A stretch of 64,000 bases of DNA from contig NZ_JAMCOJ010000003.1 in the NCBI RefSeq assembly GCF_023476645.1, positions 493,049-557,048 of the forward strand. The letters run 5' to 3'. The notes beneath the pieces were generated by a model. The model searched no databases and had not been told where the DNA came from. It was given only the letters and a program-made list of their open reading frames with translations. Within the stretch, counting starts at the first letter, position 1; each line of letters opens with the position of its first letter. The DNA is from Cellulophaga sp. 20_2_10 (GTDB lineage: Bacteria > Bacteroidota > Bacteroidia > Flavobacteriales > Flavobacteriaceae). The translations under genes and the position numbers were made by a program. Of the stretch, positions 8,858 through 17,806 are shown in pieces.

Positions 8858-11548
8858 ATGAAAAATGAAAAACGGAAATACCTAAAACTATCCGGACTAG
8901 AACCTTTAATTGTTACGGAAAACACCAACTTTATAAATGTAGGTGAACGTACTAATGTTGCCGGTTCTAAAAAGTTTTTAAGATTAATAAAAGAGGAAAA
9001 GTTTGACGAGGCTCTAGAAGTTGCGCGCCACCAAGTAGAAGGTGGTGCCCAAATTATAGATATTAATATGGATGACGGACTTATAGATGGCAAAGAGGCT
9101 ATGGTTAAGTTCCTAAATCTAGTTATTGCAGAACCAGATATTTCTAGGGTTCCTATAATGATAGACAGTTCTAAATGGGAAATTATAGAAGCTGGTTTGC
9201 AAGTGGTACAAGGCAAGTGTGTGGTAAATTCTATTAGTCTTAAAGAGGGTGAAGCAGAATTTATGCACCACGCAAAACTTATAAAACGTTATGGTGCAGC
9301 CGTAATTGTAATGGCTTTTGATGAGGTTGGACAAGCAGATAATTATGAACGTAGAATAGAAATTGCAAAACGATCTTATGATGTTTTAGTAGAGAAAGTA
9401 AACTTTGCCCCAGAGGATATTATTTTTGATCTTAATATTTTTCCTGTTGCTACCGGTATGGACGAGCACAAGCGCAACGCCATAGATTTTATAGAAGCTA
9501 CGGCTTGGGTAAAAGAGAACTTGCCGCATTGTAGCGTAAGTGGTGGTGTTAGTAATGTATCTTTTTCTTTTAGAGGTAATAATCCTGTACGTGAGGCTAT
9601 GCACTCGGTTTTTTTATACCACGCCATACAAGCTGGTATGAATATGGGAATTGTAAATCCTACGATGTTAGAGGTTTACGATGATATTCCAAAAGATTTA
9701 TTAGAGCGTGTAGAGGATGTAATGTTAGACCGTAGGGATGATGCTACAGAACGTTTGCTAGATTTTGCAGAGACAGTAGTTGGTAAAGCAAAAGAGAGCA
9801 CGGTAGATTTATCTTGGAGAGAAGAACCTATACAAAGTAGAATAACTAGAGCCTTAGTAAAAGGTATAGATCAATATATTGTTGAAGATATAGAGGCGGC
9901 AAGGCAAAGTGTAGACAAACCAATTGAAGTTATAGAAGGTCATTTAATGACAGGGATGAACGTTGTTGGTGACTTGTTTGGTAGCGGAAAAATGTTTTTA
10001 CCGCAGGTTGTAAAGTCGGCACGAGTAATGAAAAAAGCGGTTGCTTATTTACTGCCTTATATAGAAGAAGAGAAACTTAAAAATCCGCAAGAAGGAGATT
10101 CTAAAAACGCAGGTAAAATTTTAATGGCTACTGTAAAAGGAGATGTACATGATATTGGTAAAAATATTGTGGGCGTGGTCTTGGCGTGTAACAATTATGA
10201 GATTGTGGACTTAGGTGTAATGGTGCCTCCAGAAAAAATTATACAAGCTGCAAAAGAACATAATGTAGATGTTATTGGTTTAAGCGGATTAATAACACCG
10301 TCTTTAGATGAAATGGTTTTTTTAGCCAAAGAAATGGAACGCCAAAACTTTAGCGTACCCTTGCTTATTGGGGGCGCAACCACAAGTAAAGCCCATACGG
10401 CTGTAAAAATAGATCCGCAATATAAAAATGCTGTGGTGTATGTAAACGATGCATCTAGAGCAGTAACTGTTGTTGGAGATTTACTAAAGAAAGAAACAGG
10501 AAAAAAATATAAAGAAACTATAAAACTAGATTACGAAGAATTTAGAATACAGTTTTTAAAACGTACAAAACACAAAGAGTATTTGTCTATTGCTGCAGCA
10601 CGTAAAAACAAGTATAAAATAGATTGGAAAACGTCTGAGATTGTAAAGCCAAATAAACTTGGAATACAAGTTATACAAGAGTACGATTTAAACAAGCTTA
10701 GAGAATTTATAGATTGGACTCCTTTTTTTAGAAGTTGGGAGTTACACGGCAAGTATCCGGATATTTTAACAGATGAAATTGTAGGCACGCAAGCCACAGA
10801 TTTATTTGCTGAAGCTAAAGAAATGCTAACTAAGCTTATTGATGAGAAACTACTAACTGCAAAAGCTGTCTTTGGTTTGTTTAAAGCAAATACAGTTAAT
10901 GATGATGACATTGAGCTAGAAACTCCAAATGGGAAACACACATTTAGAACCTTGCGTCAGCAGTTAAAAAAGTATGCAGGAAAACCAAATTTTGCATTGT
11001 CAGATTTTGTTGCGCCAATAGAAACAGGTGTAGAAGATTATATGGGCTGTTTTTGTGTAAGTACAGGTTTTGGTGCAGAGGAAATTGCGGAGCAATACCG
11101 TAAAGATTTAGATGATTATAATTCTATTATGGTAAAAGCTTTAGCAGATAGATTGGCAGAGGCTTTTGCAGAATGCTTGCATAAAGAGATTAGAACTGCA
11201 CATTGGGGCTATGCTAGTAATGAGGCTTTAGATAATGAAGCCCTAATAAAAGAAGAGTACAAAGGTATTAGACCAGCACCAGGATATCCTGCGTGTCCAG
11301 ATCATTTAGAGAAACCTACTATTTGGGATATTTTAAAAGTGAAGGAGACTATTGATGTAGAGCTTACAGATAGCTTGGCTATGTGGCCAGCGGCATCGGT
11401 GTCTGGCTATTATTTTGCAAATCCAGAGGCACGTTATTTTGGAGTTGGAAAAATAAAAGAAGATCAAGTAGCAGATTTTGCAGCTCGTAAAAATATAGAA
11501 TTGGAAGTTGCTTTAAAATGGCTTGCGCCAAATATAGCAGATGATTAA
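8858..11548 (+). CDS. metH: Methionine synthase, folate/cobalamin/activation subunit (split MetH, C-terminal part)
   Basis: 896 residues with the remaining MetH modules in order: pterin-binding domain (residues ~20-290, [17 protein letters not shown]), B12 cap domain (~310-400), B12-binding Rossmann domain with the cobalt-ligating DVHDIG motif near residue 429, and the AdoMet reactivation domain (~570-890, [12 protein letters not shown] near residue 807). It transfers methyl from methyltetrahydrofolate through cobalamin to homocysteine held by the upstream protein. The genes are 1 bp apart, indicating coupled expression under the SAM riboswitch. The cell needs cobalamin for this route. Confidence 0.95.
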   Translation: MKNEKRKYLKLSGLEPLIVTENTNFINVGERTNVAGSKKFLRLIKEEKFDEALEVARHQVEGGAQIIDINMDDGLIDGKEAMVKFLNLVIAEPDISRVPIMIDSSKWEIIEAGLQVVQGKCVVNSISLKEGEAEFMHHAKLIKRYGAAVIVMAFDEVGQADNYERRIEIAKRSYDVLVEKVNFAPEDIIFDLNIFPVATGMDEHKRNAIDFIEATAWVKENLPHCSVSGGVSNVSFSFRGNNPVREAMHSVFLYHAIQAGMNMGIVNPTMLEVYDDIPKDLLERVEDVMLDRRDDATERLLDFAETVVGKAKESTVDLSWREEPIQSRITRALVKGIDQYIVEDIEAARQSVDKPIEVIEGHLMTGMNVVGDLFGSGKMFLPQVVKSARVMKKAVAYLLPYIEEEKLKNPQEGDSKNAGKILMATVKGDVHDIGKNIVGVVLACNNYEIVDLGVMVPPEKIIQAAKEHNVDVIGLSGLITPSLDEMVFLAKEMERQNFSVPLLIGGATTSKAHTAVKIDPQYKNAVVYVNDASRAVTVVGDLLKKETGKKYKETIKLDYEEFRIQFLKRTKHKEYLSIAAARKNKYKIDWKTSEIVKPNKLGIQVIQEYDLNKLREFIDWTPFFRSWELHGKYPDILTDEIVGTQATDLFAEAKEMLTKLIDEKLLTAKAVFGLFKANTVNDDDIELETPNGKHTFRTLRQQLKKYAGKPNFALSDFVAPIETGVEDYMGCFCVSTGFGAEEIAEQYRKDLDDYNSIMVKALADRLAEAFAECLHKEIRTAHWGYASNEALDNEALIKEEYKGIRPAPGYPACPDHLEKPTIWDILKVKETIDVELTDSLAMWPAASVSGYYFANPEARYFGVGKIKEDQVADFAARKNIELEVALKWLAPNIADD

Positions 11549-11590
11549 TGTTATGTTGTTGCGTTAGGGATTAAGGTATTGTTGAAGCTC

Positions 11591-11643
11591 TTTTATGGTT
11601 TTTATCCATAAAAAGCGACTACCGAAAGCCCGACCGTAGGAAC
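11591..11643. repeat. Hairpin and GC-richer intergenic element between metH and metF
   Basis: TTTTATGG (11591-11598) and CCATAAAA (11606-11613) form a perfect 8-bp stem. They are followed by a GC-richer stretch (CCGAAAGCCCGACCGTAGG at 11622-11640) whose composition differs from its surroundings. It resembles short dispersed intergenic repeats of Flavobacteriaceae, but only one copy is visible here, so that is inference. Confidence 0.4.
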
Positions 11644-11659
11644 GCCAAAAAATATAAAA

Positions 11660-12613
11660 ATGAAAGTAACCGACCATATTAAAAACGCAAACGGAAAGAC
11701 CTTATTTTCTTTTGAAATTATACCGCCTGTAAAGGGTAGAAATATTCAGGAATTGTACGGAAATATAGATCCGCTAATGGAATTTAAACCTCCGTTTATA
11801 GATGTTACTACGTCTAGAGAAGAGTATATTTATATAGACCGCGATGGGTTGTTAGATAAAAAACTAACGCGTATGAGGCCTGGTACAGTTGGTATTTGCG
11901 CGTCTATAAAACACAAATATGATGTAGATACGGTACCACATGTTTTATGTGGTGGTTTTACAAGGGAAGAAACCGAATATTTGTTGGTAGATTGTCATTA
12001 TTTGGGTATAGATAATGTTATGGCATTACGTGGTGATGCTATGCGAGAACAGCAATATTTTGAGGCTACAAAAGGCGGACACCAATATGCTGTGAGTTTG
12101 GTAGACCAAATACAGAAACTTAATTGTGGATCTTATTTACATGAGGTTATTGAGACAGATAATTGTGCTGACTTTTGTATTGGTGTTGCTGGCTACCCAG
12201 AAAAACACATAGAGGCACCATCTTTATTAACAGACTTAAAACGCCTAAAGCAAAAGGTAGATGCTGGTGCAGATTATGTAGTTACACAAATGTTTTTTGA
12301 TAATAATAAGTATTTTGAGTTTGTAAAGGCTGCTAAAGATTTTGGAATTAATGTGCCAATTATACCCGGAATTAAACCAATTGCTGTTAAAAAACACTTA
12401 CAGTTACTACCACAAGTTTTTAAAATTGATGTGCCACAAGATTTAGTAGATGCTGTTGAAGATTGTAAGGATAACAAAGCGGTGCGCCAAGTTGGTATAG
12501 ATTGGGCAGTGCAACAATCCAAGGAGTTAAAAGCGGCAGGTGTGCCTGTGTTGCATTATTACTCTATGGGTAAGTCTGATAATATTAAGGCTATTGCAAA
12601 GGAACTTTTTTAA
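11660..12613 (+). CDS. metF: 5,10-methylenetetrahydrofolate reductase
   Basis: Flavoprotein TIM barrel of 317 residues that makes 5-methyltetrahydrofolate, the methyl donor for the methionine synthase encoded just upstream. The N-terminus FSFEIIPPVKGRN carries the conserved Glu. HVLCGGFTREE, NVMALRGDA near residue 118 and GADYVVTQMFFDN near residue 203 are family landmarks. ATG start, 111 bp after metH. It is likely in the same riboswitch-controlled transcript, though an intergenic hairpin intervenes. Confidence 0.95.
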   Translation: MKVTDHIKNANGKTLFSFEIIPPVKGRNIQELYGNIDPLMEFKPPFIDVTTSREEYIYIDRDGLLDKKLTRMRPGTVGICASIKHKYDVDTVPHVLCGGFTREETEYLLVDCHYLGIDNVMALRGDAMREQQYFEATKGGHQYAVSLVDQIQKLNCGSYLHEVIETDNCADFCIGVAGYPEKHIEAPSLLTDLKRLKQKVDAGADYVVTQMFFDNNKYFEFVKAAKDFGINVPIIPGIKPIAVKKHLQLLPQVFKIDVPQDLVDAVEDCKDNKAVRQVGIDWAVQQSKELKAAGVPVLHYYSMGKSDNIKAIAKELF

Positions 12614-12640
12614 ATTTTGTAAGTATTAGCCTATAAAGAT

Positions 12641-12669
12641 TTGCTATGGGTGTAAAATTGCTATTTTTG
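12641..12669 (+). promoter_or_regulatory. Promoter of the PagL-like gene, very close to its start codon
   Basis: TTG (12641-12643), an 18-bp spacer, then TATTTTTG (12662-12669) match the Bacteroidota consensus TTG-N17-20-TAnnTTTG. The ATG is at 12676. Transcription would begin at about the start codon, giving a very short or absent leader. Confidence 0.55.
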
Positions 12670-12675
12670 CACGCG

Positions 12676-13764
12676 ATGAATATAAGAATCTTTTTTATTG
12701 CCCTATTTTCTGTGGGATGTTTTGCCCAACAGAAAAGTAAAATAGTCGTAGATGCTAGTCAGTTTTACGGCTCTATTGCATTACATAATAATAGTATTGC
12801 ACACTTAATATCTGCGCACCCAGCTGGTTTTATTTTAAGTTACAATAAAAAAACTTTTGGTGATGAGGCTTGGGAGCAGTTGTACAATTATCCGGATTTA
12901 GGGTACTCGTTTATATACCAAGATATGAATAATAGCACCTTGGGTAAAAACTATGGTGCTTACGCGCATTATAACTTCTATTTTTTTAAGAGAAATGTAC
13001 AGTTTAGAGTAGGGCAAGGTATTGCTTATACGACCAACCCGTATGATAAAGTAACTAACTTTAGAAATAATGCATATGGGTCTGATATTTTAAGTAGCAC
13101 CTATGCAATGGTTAATTACCATAAAGAGAATATTTATAAAGGTTTGGGTTTTAAAGCCGGACTAACATTAATTCATTATTCTAACGCAAACTTTAAAGCG
13201 CCAAATACCTCTACAAATACCATTGCGTTAAATGCAGGTTTAACATACGATTTGGATGGTGGTGAAAAATTGCTATACAAGACTATTACAGATACTACAA
13301 ATTACAACCAACCCATACATTTAAATGTTGCCTTTAGAGGTGGTATTAATGAGAGTGATGTTATTGGATTAGGTCAATCTCCTTTTTATGTTTTATCTGC
13401 TTATGCCGATAAAAGAATTGGTAGAAAAAGTGGATTTCAGTTAGGAGCAGATGTTTTCTTTTCTAAATTTTTAAAGGAATTAATTACATACAATTCTATT
13501 GCTTTTCCAGAGAAGAATGTAGATGCTAATGACGATTACAAACGTGTTGGTGTTTTTGTTGGTCACGAATTGTACATTAATCAAATGTCTGTTGTAGCGC
13601 AGTTAGGGTACTATGTGTATTATCCGTTTGATTTTGAAGGAAGAATGTACAACAGAATGGGACTGAAACGTTACTTTGGCGATAAAATGTTTGCTGCTGT
13701 TACCTTAAAATCTCACGCAGCAAAAGCAGAAGCAGTAGAATTTGGAGTTGGAATCCGTTTTTAA
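12676..13764 (+). CDS. Acyloxyacyl hydrolase, PagL-like lipid A 3-O-deacylase
   Basis: Predicted outer-membrane beta-barrel of 362 residues with signal peptide MNIRIFFIALFSVGCFAQ. The PagL-type catalytic pair is visible as His167 and Ser169 in TLIHYSNAN, followed by alternating barrel strands; the C-terminus GVGIRF ends in the aromatic residue typical of outer-membrane proteins. The family trims 3-O-linked acyl chains from lipid A. I use ATG 12676 because the in-frame ATG at 12646 lies upstream of the best promoter and would precede the signal peptide with 10 extra residues. It may share a transcript with the next gene, 4 bp away. Confidence 0.8.
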   Translation: MNIRIFFIALFSVGCFAQQKSKIVVDASQFYGSIALHNNSIAHLISAHPAGFILSYNKKTFGDEAWEQLYNYPDLGYSFIYQDMNNSTLGKNYGAYAHYNFYFFKRNVQFRVGQGIAYTTNPYDKVTNFRNNAYGSDILSSTYAMVNYHKENIYKGLGFKAGLTLIHYSNANFKAPNTSTNTIALNAGLTYDLDGGEKLLYKTITDTTNYNQPIHLNVAFRGGINESDVIGLGQSPFYVLSAYADKRIGRKSGFQLGADVFFSKFLKELITYNSIAFPEKNVDANDDYKRVGVFVGHELYINQMSVVAQLGYYVYYPFDFEGRMYNRMGLKRYFGDKMFAAVTLKSHAAKAEAVEFGVGIRF

Positions 13765-13768
13765 AAAT

Positions 13769-14575
13769 ATGAAGATGATTACAAGAAAACAGATTAAAAA
13801 TATAGGATTACAAATTACGGGTAAATCTATTTTGCTATACACTTTAACACTTGTTTTAATGTATGGTTGTAATAGCGAAAATGCATCTGATTGTTTCCAA
13901 AATGCGGGTGATACTATAAAAGAAGAAATTGTAGTAGAACCTTTTACAACAATTATTGTCTTTGAAAACTCTGCCTTGGTACTAAAGGAAGGGCCAGTGC
14001 AAAAAGTTGAGGTAGAAACAGGAGAATATTTACGTAGTGATATAGATGCTAAAGTTGTGGATGGTAGGTTAGAGCTTACCAATACAAACGGATGTAATTT
14101 TACCAGAGGTTATGGTTTAACTACTTTTTATGTGACGGCACCAAACATAACATCTATACGTAGTAGTACCGGTTTTGGTATTAGTAGCGATGGAGCATTG
14201 TCTTACCCAAATTTAGCCTTACTGTCTGAAGATTTTGGTGATCCAGAAGCAGATTTTACAACTGGGTCTTTTGATTTAGAATTATCTGGCACAAAAGTTT
14301 CTTTAGTTTCTAACGGAGCTGCTTATTTTAAATTAAAAGGAACAGCAGAAAGTTTAAATGTAGTTTTTGCAGCAGGAGACTCTAGACTTGACGCAGAAAA
14401 TTTAATTGCTAAAACTGTAACTGTAAGCCACCGAAGCTCTAATGATATGCTGGTACACCCGCAAGAAAGTATATCTGGTACAATTAGAGGTGTTGGTGAT
14501 GTTATTAGTTTTAACAAACCGGCAGTAGTAGATGTAGAAGAGCTTTATAAAGGAAAGCTTATCTTTAAGGAGTAA
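13769..14575 (+). CDS. GIN-domain (DUF2807-type) lipoprotein
   Basis: 268 residues with an N-terminal membrane segment ending in LMYGC, a lipobox-like site, so it is probably a lipoprotein. The body is a beta-rich repeat (FTTIIVFENSALVLKEG, VEVETGEYLRSDIDAKVVDGRLEL, ITSIRSSTGFG) typical of 'head GIN domain' proteins of Bacteroidota, which fold as a right-handed beta-helix of unknown function. I chose ATG 13769 rather than an ATG at 13742 that overlaps the previous gene. Probably cotranscribed with the PagL-like gene. Confidence 0.75.
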   Translation: MKMITRKQIKNIGLQITGKSILLYTLTLVLMYGCNSENASDCFQNAGDTIKEEIVVEPFTTIIVFENSALVLKEGPVQKVEVETGEYLRSDIDAKVVDGRLELTNTNGCNFTRGYGLTTFYVTAPNITSIRSSTGFGISSDGALSYPNLALLSEDFGDPEADFTTGSFDLELSGTKVSLVSNGAAYFKLKGTAESLNVVFAAGDSRLDAENLIAKTVTVSHRSSNDMLVHPQESISGTIRGVGDVISFNKPAVVDVEELYKGKLIFKE

Positions 14576-14594
14576 TAATTAAAGTTGCTTTACA

Positions 14595-15683
14595 TTGAGT
14601 TTTAAAAGATTCTTATCTTATTTTTCTAATAGAATTAGTGGTTCTAAACCAAAAGAAACTACTAATAACATTAGCTATAGTAAGGTTGATGACTTATTGC
14701 AATCTTTAGTTAATACAGCGAAAGTTCCAGGTATTGCTATTACGGTAACAAAGCACGATAAAACTACTTTTAAAAAGGGATATGGTTTTTCTAATCTAGA
14801 AACGAAAACGCCAATAAACCCTGATGCATCTATTTTTAGAATTGCTAGTGTGTCTAAACCTATTGCAGCAACAGCTTTGGCTTTAATGGTAGAAGATGGT
14901 TTACTACAATTAGATGAATCTTTTTATACCTATGTTCCTTATTATCCTAAAAAACAGTACGACTTTACAATTAGGCAACTGGCTTGTCATACCGCAGGGA
15001 TACGTGGATACAGGGGTAAAGAATATGGTTTAAATACACCATATACTATAAAAGATAGTATTGCCATTTTTAAGGACGATGATTTACTTTTTAAACCAGG
15101 AACAAGCTACCATTACAATAGTTATGATTGGGTTTTACTGTCTTTAGCAATGCAAGAAGTAAGTGGCATTCCGTTTGAAGCGTATGTGCAAAAAAGAGTG
15201 TTAGACCCTTTGCAAATGCAAAATACTCAAGCGGACGTAAAGGGAAAAGTAATTTCAAATATTACAGAGTTTTATTCTCAAAAAAGACAAGGCTTTAGAA
15301 AAGCAATGGAGGTTAATAACTATTACAAACTTGCTGGAGGCGGATTTTTATCTACGACAGCAGATATAGTAAAGCTAGGTAATGCTTATTTAAAAGGTAA
15401 TTTATTAGAACAAAATACACAACAAGTGCTTTTAACTGCTCAAGAAGTAAAAGGTGAGTCTACCTACTATGGTTTAGGTTGGCAAGTAAGCACAGATAAA
15501 AAAGGCAATGCGTATTACGGCCATATTGGTAATGGCGTAGGGGGCTACTCAAACTTTTTTGTGTATCCTAAGCAAGGTTTGGTAATTAGTATATTAACCA
15601 ATTGTACCAATCCTAATATACAAGATGTGTTGGATGAGGTTATACTAGAGTTTGTGGAAAAAACAAAAGTGTCTATCCAGTAA
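14595..15683 (+). CDS. Serine hydrolase, class C beta-lactamase/penicillin-binding family
   Basis: 362-residue member of the beta-lactamase-related serine hydrolases. The nucleophile motif is SVSK (Ser88-Lys91, by count), a conserved LACHTAGIRGY lies near residue 129, and GHIGNGVGGYSN near residue 312 corresponds to the HxG/KTG box. The second motif reads YNS (PGTSYHYNSYDW) where most members have YxN. The substrate cannot be told; peptidase, esterase or D-amino-acid peptidase are possible. Starts at TTG 14595, the first usable codon after an in-frame stop at 14580. The 3' end overlaps the convergent gldA by 11 bp. Confidence 0.8.
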   Translation: MSFKRFLSYFSNRISGSKPKETTNNISYSKVDDLLQSLVNTAKVPGIAITVTKHDKTTFKKGYGFSNLETKTPINPDASIFRIASVSKPIAATALALMVEDGLLQLDESFYTYVPYYPKKQYDFTIRQLACHTAGIRGYRGKEYGLNTPYTIKDSIAIFKDDDLLFKPGTSYHYNSYDWVLLSLAMQEVSGIPFEAYVQKRVLDPLQMQNTQADVKGKVISNITEFYSQKRQGFRKAMEVNNYYKLAGGGFLSTTADIVKLGNAYLKGNLLEQNTQQVLLTAQEVKGESTYYGLGWQVSTDKKGNAYYGHIGNGVGGYSNFFVYPKQGLVISILTNCTNPNIQDVLDEVILEFVEKTKVSIQ

Positions 15684-16563
15684 TTTCTGTAAATAAACTT
15701 TCTAAATTTTTATTTTTTCTGCTTAACTGAAGTGTTTTTAACTGATTATCGTGTGCAAAGTCAAACACAGCAGGGCGCATATCTATATCAGTATTAAACG
15801 TAATTTCATAAACAAAACCAGCAGTGTTTTTAACAGCAACCACATTTGGTAATCTGTTTAGCAATTGCTCTTCAACTCTATAATCGAATTCTACTTCTAT
15901 AATTTGTTCTGTTGAATCTCTAAGTTCGTTTAATTTTTTATCAGCAACAACTACACCTTTATTAATAATTACCACACGATCACAAACCGCTTCTACCTCT
16001 TTCATAATATGTGTAGATAGTAAAATGGTTTTTTCTTTACCAATTTCTTTAATTAGTTTACGTATTTCTAATAATTGATTAGGATCTAAACCGGTTGTAG
16101 GTTCATCCAAAATTAAAACTTCTGGGTTGTGCAATAAGGCTGCAGCTAAACCAACACGTTGTCTATATCCTTTAGATAGTTGTTCTATTTTTTTGTGAGC
16201 TTCAGGTGTTAAGCCAGTTTGTACTATAACTTCTTCAATTCTTGCTTTAGATACTTTATACACGTTTGCATTAAAAGCTAAGTATTCTTTTACATACATA
16301 TCTAAGTACAAAGGATTATGCTCTGGTAGGTACCCAATGCTTTTTTGTACATTAATCCTATCTGTAACACTAAACTCGTTTACGGAAGCGTCTCCGCTAT
16401 CTGCTAAAATATAAGTAGTCAGTATTTTCATAAGTGTAGACTTACCAGCTCCGTTTGGACCTAAAAAGCCAACAATTTCGCCCTTGTTTATGGAGAAAGA
16501 AACGTTATCTAATGCTTTTTGACTTCCAAAAGTTTTACTGATGTTTTGTACGGAAATAGACAT
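15673..16563 (-). CDS. gldA: Gliding-motility ABC transporter ATP-binding subunit GldA
   Basis: ABC ATPase of 296 residues. Walker A GPNGAGKST is at residues 35-43, the signature LSKGYRQRVGLAAAL near residue 133, Walker B LILDEPTTGLD near residue 155 and the H-loop STHIMKEVEAVCD near residue 188. Length and the C-terminal region match GldA, which works with permease GldF and lipoprotein GldG in gliding. gldF/gldG are not adjacent here, as is usual in Flavobacteria. Overall similarity to other drug-type ABC ATPases is high, so the name rests on sequence recognition plus gldBC elsewhere in the window. Confidence 0.78.
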   Translation of the reverse strand: MSISVQNISKTFGSQKALDNVSFSINKGEIVGFLGPNGAGKSTLMKILTTYILADSGDASVNEFSVTDRINVQKSIGYLPEHNPLYLDMYVKEYLAFNANVYKVSKARIEEVIVQTGLTPEAHKKIEQLSKGYRQRVGLAAALLHNPEVLILDEPTTGLDPNQLLEIRKLIKEIGKEKTILLSTHIMKEVEAVCDRVVIINKGVVVADKKLNELRDSTEQIIEVEFDYRVEEQLLNRLPNVVAVKNTAGFVYEITFNTDIDMRPAVFDFAHDNQLKTLQLSRKNKNLESLFTEITG

Positions 16564-16579
16564 ACCTATATTTTTTTAT

Positions 16580-16587
16580 CAAAAATA
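16580..16587 (-). promoter_or_regulatory. gldA: Candidate -7 element of the gldA promoter
   Basis: On the minus strand this reads TATTTTTG, a full match to TAnnTTTG, 17 bp before the gldA ATG. No convincing -33 TTG is seen at the right distance. Confidence 0.4.
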
Positions 16588-16769
16588 ACGTAAATAAGTG
16601 AATTTTGTTTTTAAAAGGAATAGGAATTATATTCCTTTTTTAGGGTTTAAATTTAATTATCATTAACATAATTTTAAGAGTTTTAAAAATTGATATCTTA
16701 ATTTTATGTTAAAAAAATAACAGTAGTATTAAATAATGTTAGATGATTGAAAAAAAATAATAATAAAAT

Positions 16770-16798
16770 TTGTTTTTTAAATTTAATAATTACCTTAG
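16770..16798 (+). promoter_or_regulatory. Promoter of the aromatic amino acid operon
   Basis: TTG at 16770-16772, an 18-bp spacer, then TACCTTAG at 16791-16798 (7 of 8 informative positions of TAnnTTTG plus correct spacing). Transcription would start near 16805, ~12 bases before the leader peptide ATG. The 16564-16769 part of this 415-bp gap is AT-rich and shows nothing else I can name. Confidence 0.6.
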
Positions 16799-16816
16799 CC
16801 ATATAATACAAGAATA

Positions 16817-16888
16817 ATGAATACAAGATATTTCTGGAACGGTTTTTATTTTTACTTCTTTTTTAAGAGAGGTGCGGGACTGTTGTAG
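16817..16888 (+). CDS. Attenuator leader peptide rich in Phe and Tyr (23 residues)
   Basis: Short frame ATG 16817 to TAG 16886-16888. Of residues 5-16, six are Phe, three Tyr and one Trp, including Phe-Phe-Phe at 14-16; the key stretch is YFWNGFYFYFFF. The last codons (Ala-Gly-Leu, 16874-16882) lie in the RNA segment that can pair with the downstream terminator's 5' arm. The position between a good promoter and an intrinsic terminator ahead of the prephenate dehydratase gene gives the classic layout in which ribosome stalling at Phe/Tyr codons controls termination. It is analogous to enterobacterial pheL but unrelated in sequence. Confidence 0.85.
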   Translation: MNTRYFWNGFYFYFFFKRGAGLL

Positions 16889-16942
16889 TATATTTTAAAT
16901 ATAGATATAAATTAAAGTCCCGTGTATAACGGGACTTTTTTT
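16875..16942 (+). promoter_or_regulatory. Transcription attenuator: competing antiterminator and terminator
   Basis: Three complementary segments are visible. CGGGACT (16875-16881) lies in the end of the leader frame, AGTCCCG (16916-16922) is in the middle, and CGGGACT (16930-16936) is followed by a run of T to 16942. Segments 1 and 3 are identical and compete for segment 2. Pairing 2:3 is an intrinsic terminator (stem AAAGTCCCG/CGGGACTTT, 7-base loop); pairing 1:2 would prevent it. A ribosome finishing at the TAG covers segment 1 and permits termination. A ribosome stalled at the earlier Phe/Tyr codons leaves it free. Confidence 0.85.
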
Positions 16943-16978
16943 ATGCAAAAAACTGACGTTTAAGTAGATAAAAAAGTG

Positions 16979-17806
16979 ATGGCTTTAAAAATTGCAATAC
17001 AAGGAATAAAGGGTTCTAATCACCACCAAGTAGCTAATGAGTTTTTTGGTGAGGACGTAGAGTTGGTAGAATGTCTTTCTTTTGATGAGTTAATTCACCA
17101 GTTAATGACGGGTTATGCAGACAAAGCTGTTATGGCTATAGAAAACTCTATTGCGGGTTCTATAATTCCTAATTACGCCTTGGTTTACAATAATGATTTG
17201 CACATTATTGGTGAGCACTATCTTAATATACATCATCATTTAATGGCTTTAAAAGGTCAGAAAATTGAAGATATAAAAGAAGTACACTCGCATCCAATGG
17301 CATTATTACAGTGTAAAGAATTTTTAAAAGCTTATCCGCATATAAAGTTGGTTGAGTCTGTAGATACGGCAGAAACGGCACAACGTATAGAAAAGGATAG
17401 TTTAACAGGTATTGCGGCTATTGCGCCAAAAGTAGCTTCAGAATTATACAATTTAGAAGTTGTAGCATCAGAAATACAAACGATATCTAATAATGCAACA
17501 CGTTTTATCATTCTTAAAAAGGAAAATAAAGAATTGCCAGAAGAAGAAATTAATAAGGCATCTCTACGTTTTGTGTTAGATCATAAAAGAGGCAGTTTAG
17601 CAGCAATTTTAAATGTAATGAGTGATTGTAACCTAAACTTAACAAAAATACAATCACTACCAGTAATAGAACAACCTTGGAAGTATTCGTTCTTTGTAGA
17701 TGTTACTTTTTTAAAATATAAAGACTATAAAAAGGCCAAGGCATTATTGGAGATAATGGCAGAGGAATTTAAAATTTTAGGTGAATACAAAAATGCAAGA
17801 GGATGA
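16979..17806 (+). CDS. pheA: Prephenate dehydratase
   Basis: Converts prephenate to phenylpyruvate in phenylalanine synthesis. 275 residues: the catalytic periplasmic-binding-like domain (residues 1-185, with AIENSIAGSIIPNY near 55 and NNATRFIILKK near 173), then a C-terminal ACT domain (RFVLDHKRGSLAAILNVM, and the LTKIQSLPV motif of the ESRP type) for feedback by phenylalanine. There is no chorismate mutase domain; that activity is fused to the DAHP synthase at the end of the operon. I use ATG 16979 over GTG 16976. First structural gene behind the attenuator; its stop overlaps the next ATG. Confidence 0.93.
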   Translation: MALKIAIQGIKGSNHHQVANEFFGEDVELVECLSFDELIHQLMTGYADKAVMAIENSIAGSIIPNYALVYNNDLHIIGEHYLNIHHHLMALKGQKIEDIKEVHSHPMALLQCKEFLKAYPHIKLVESVDTAETAQRIEKDSLTGIAAIAPKVASELYNLEVVASEIQTISNNATRFIILKKENKELPEEEINKASLRFVLDHKRGSLAAILNVMSDCNLNLTKIQSLPVIEQPWKYSFFVDVTFLKYKDYKKAKALLEIMAEEFKILGEYKNARG

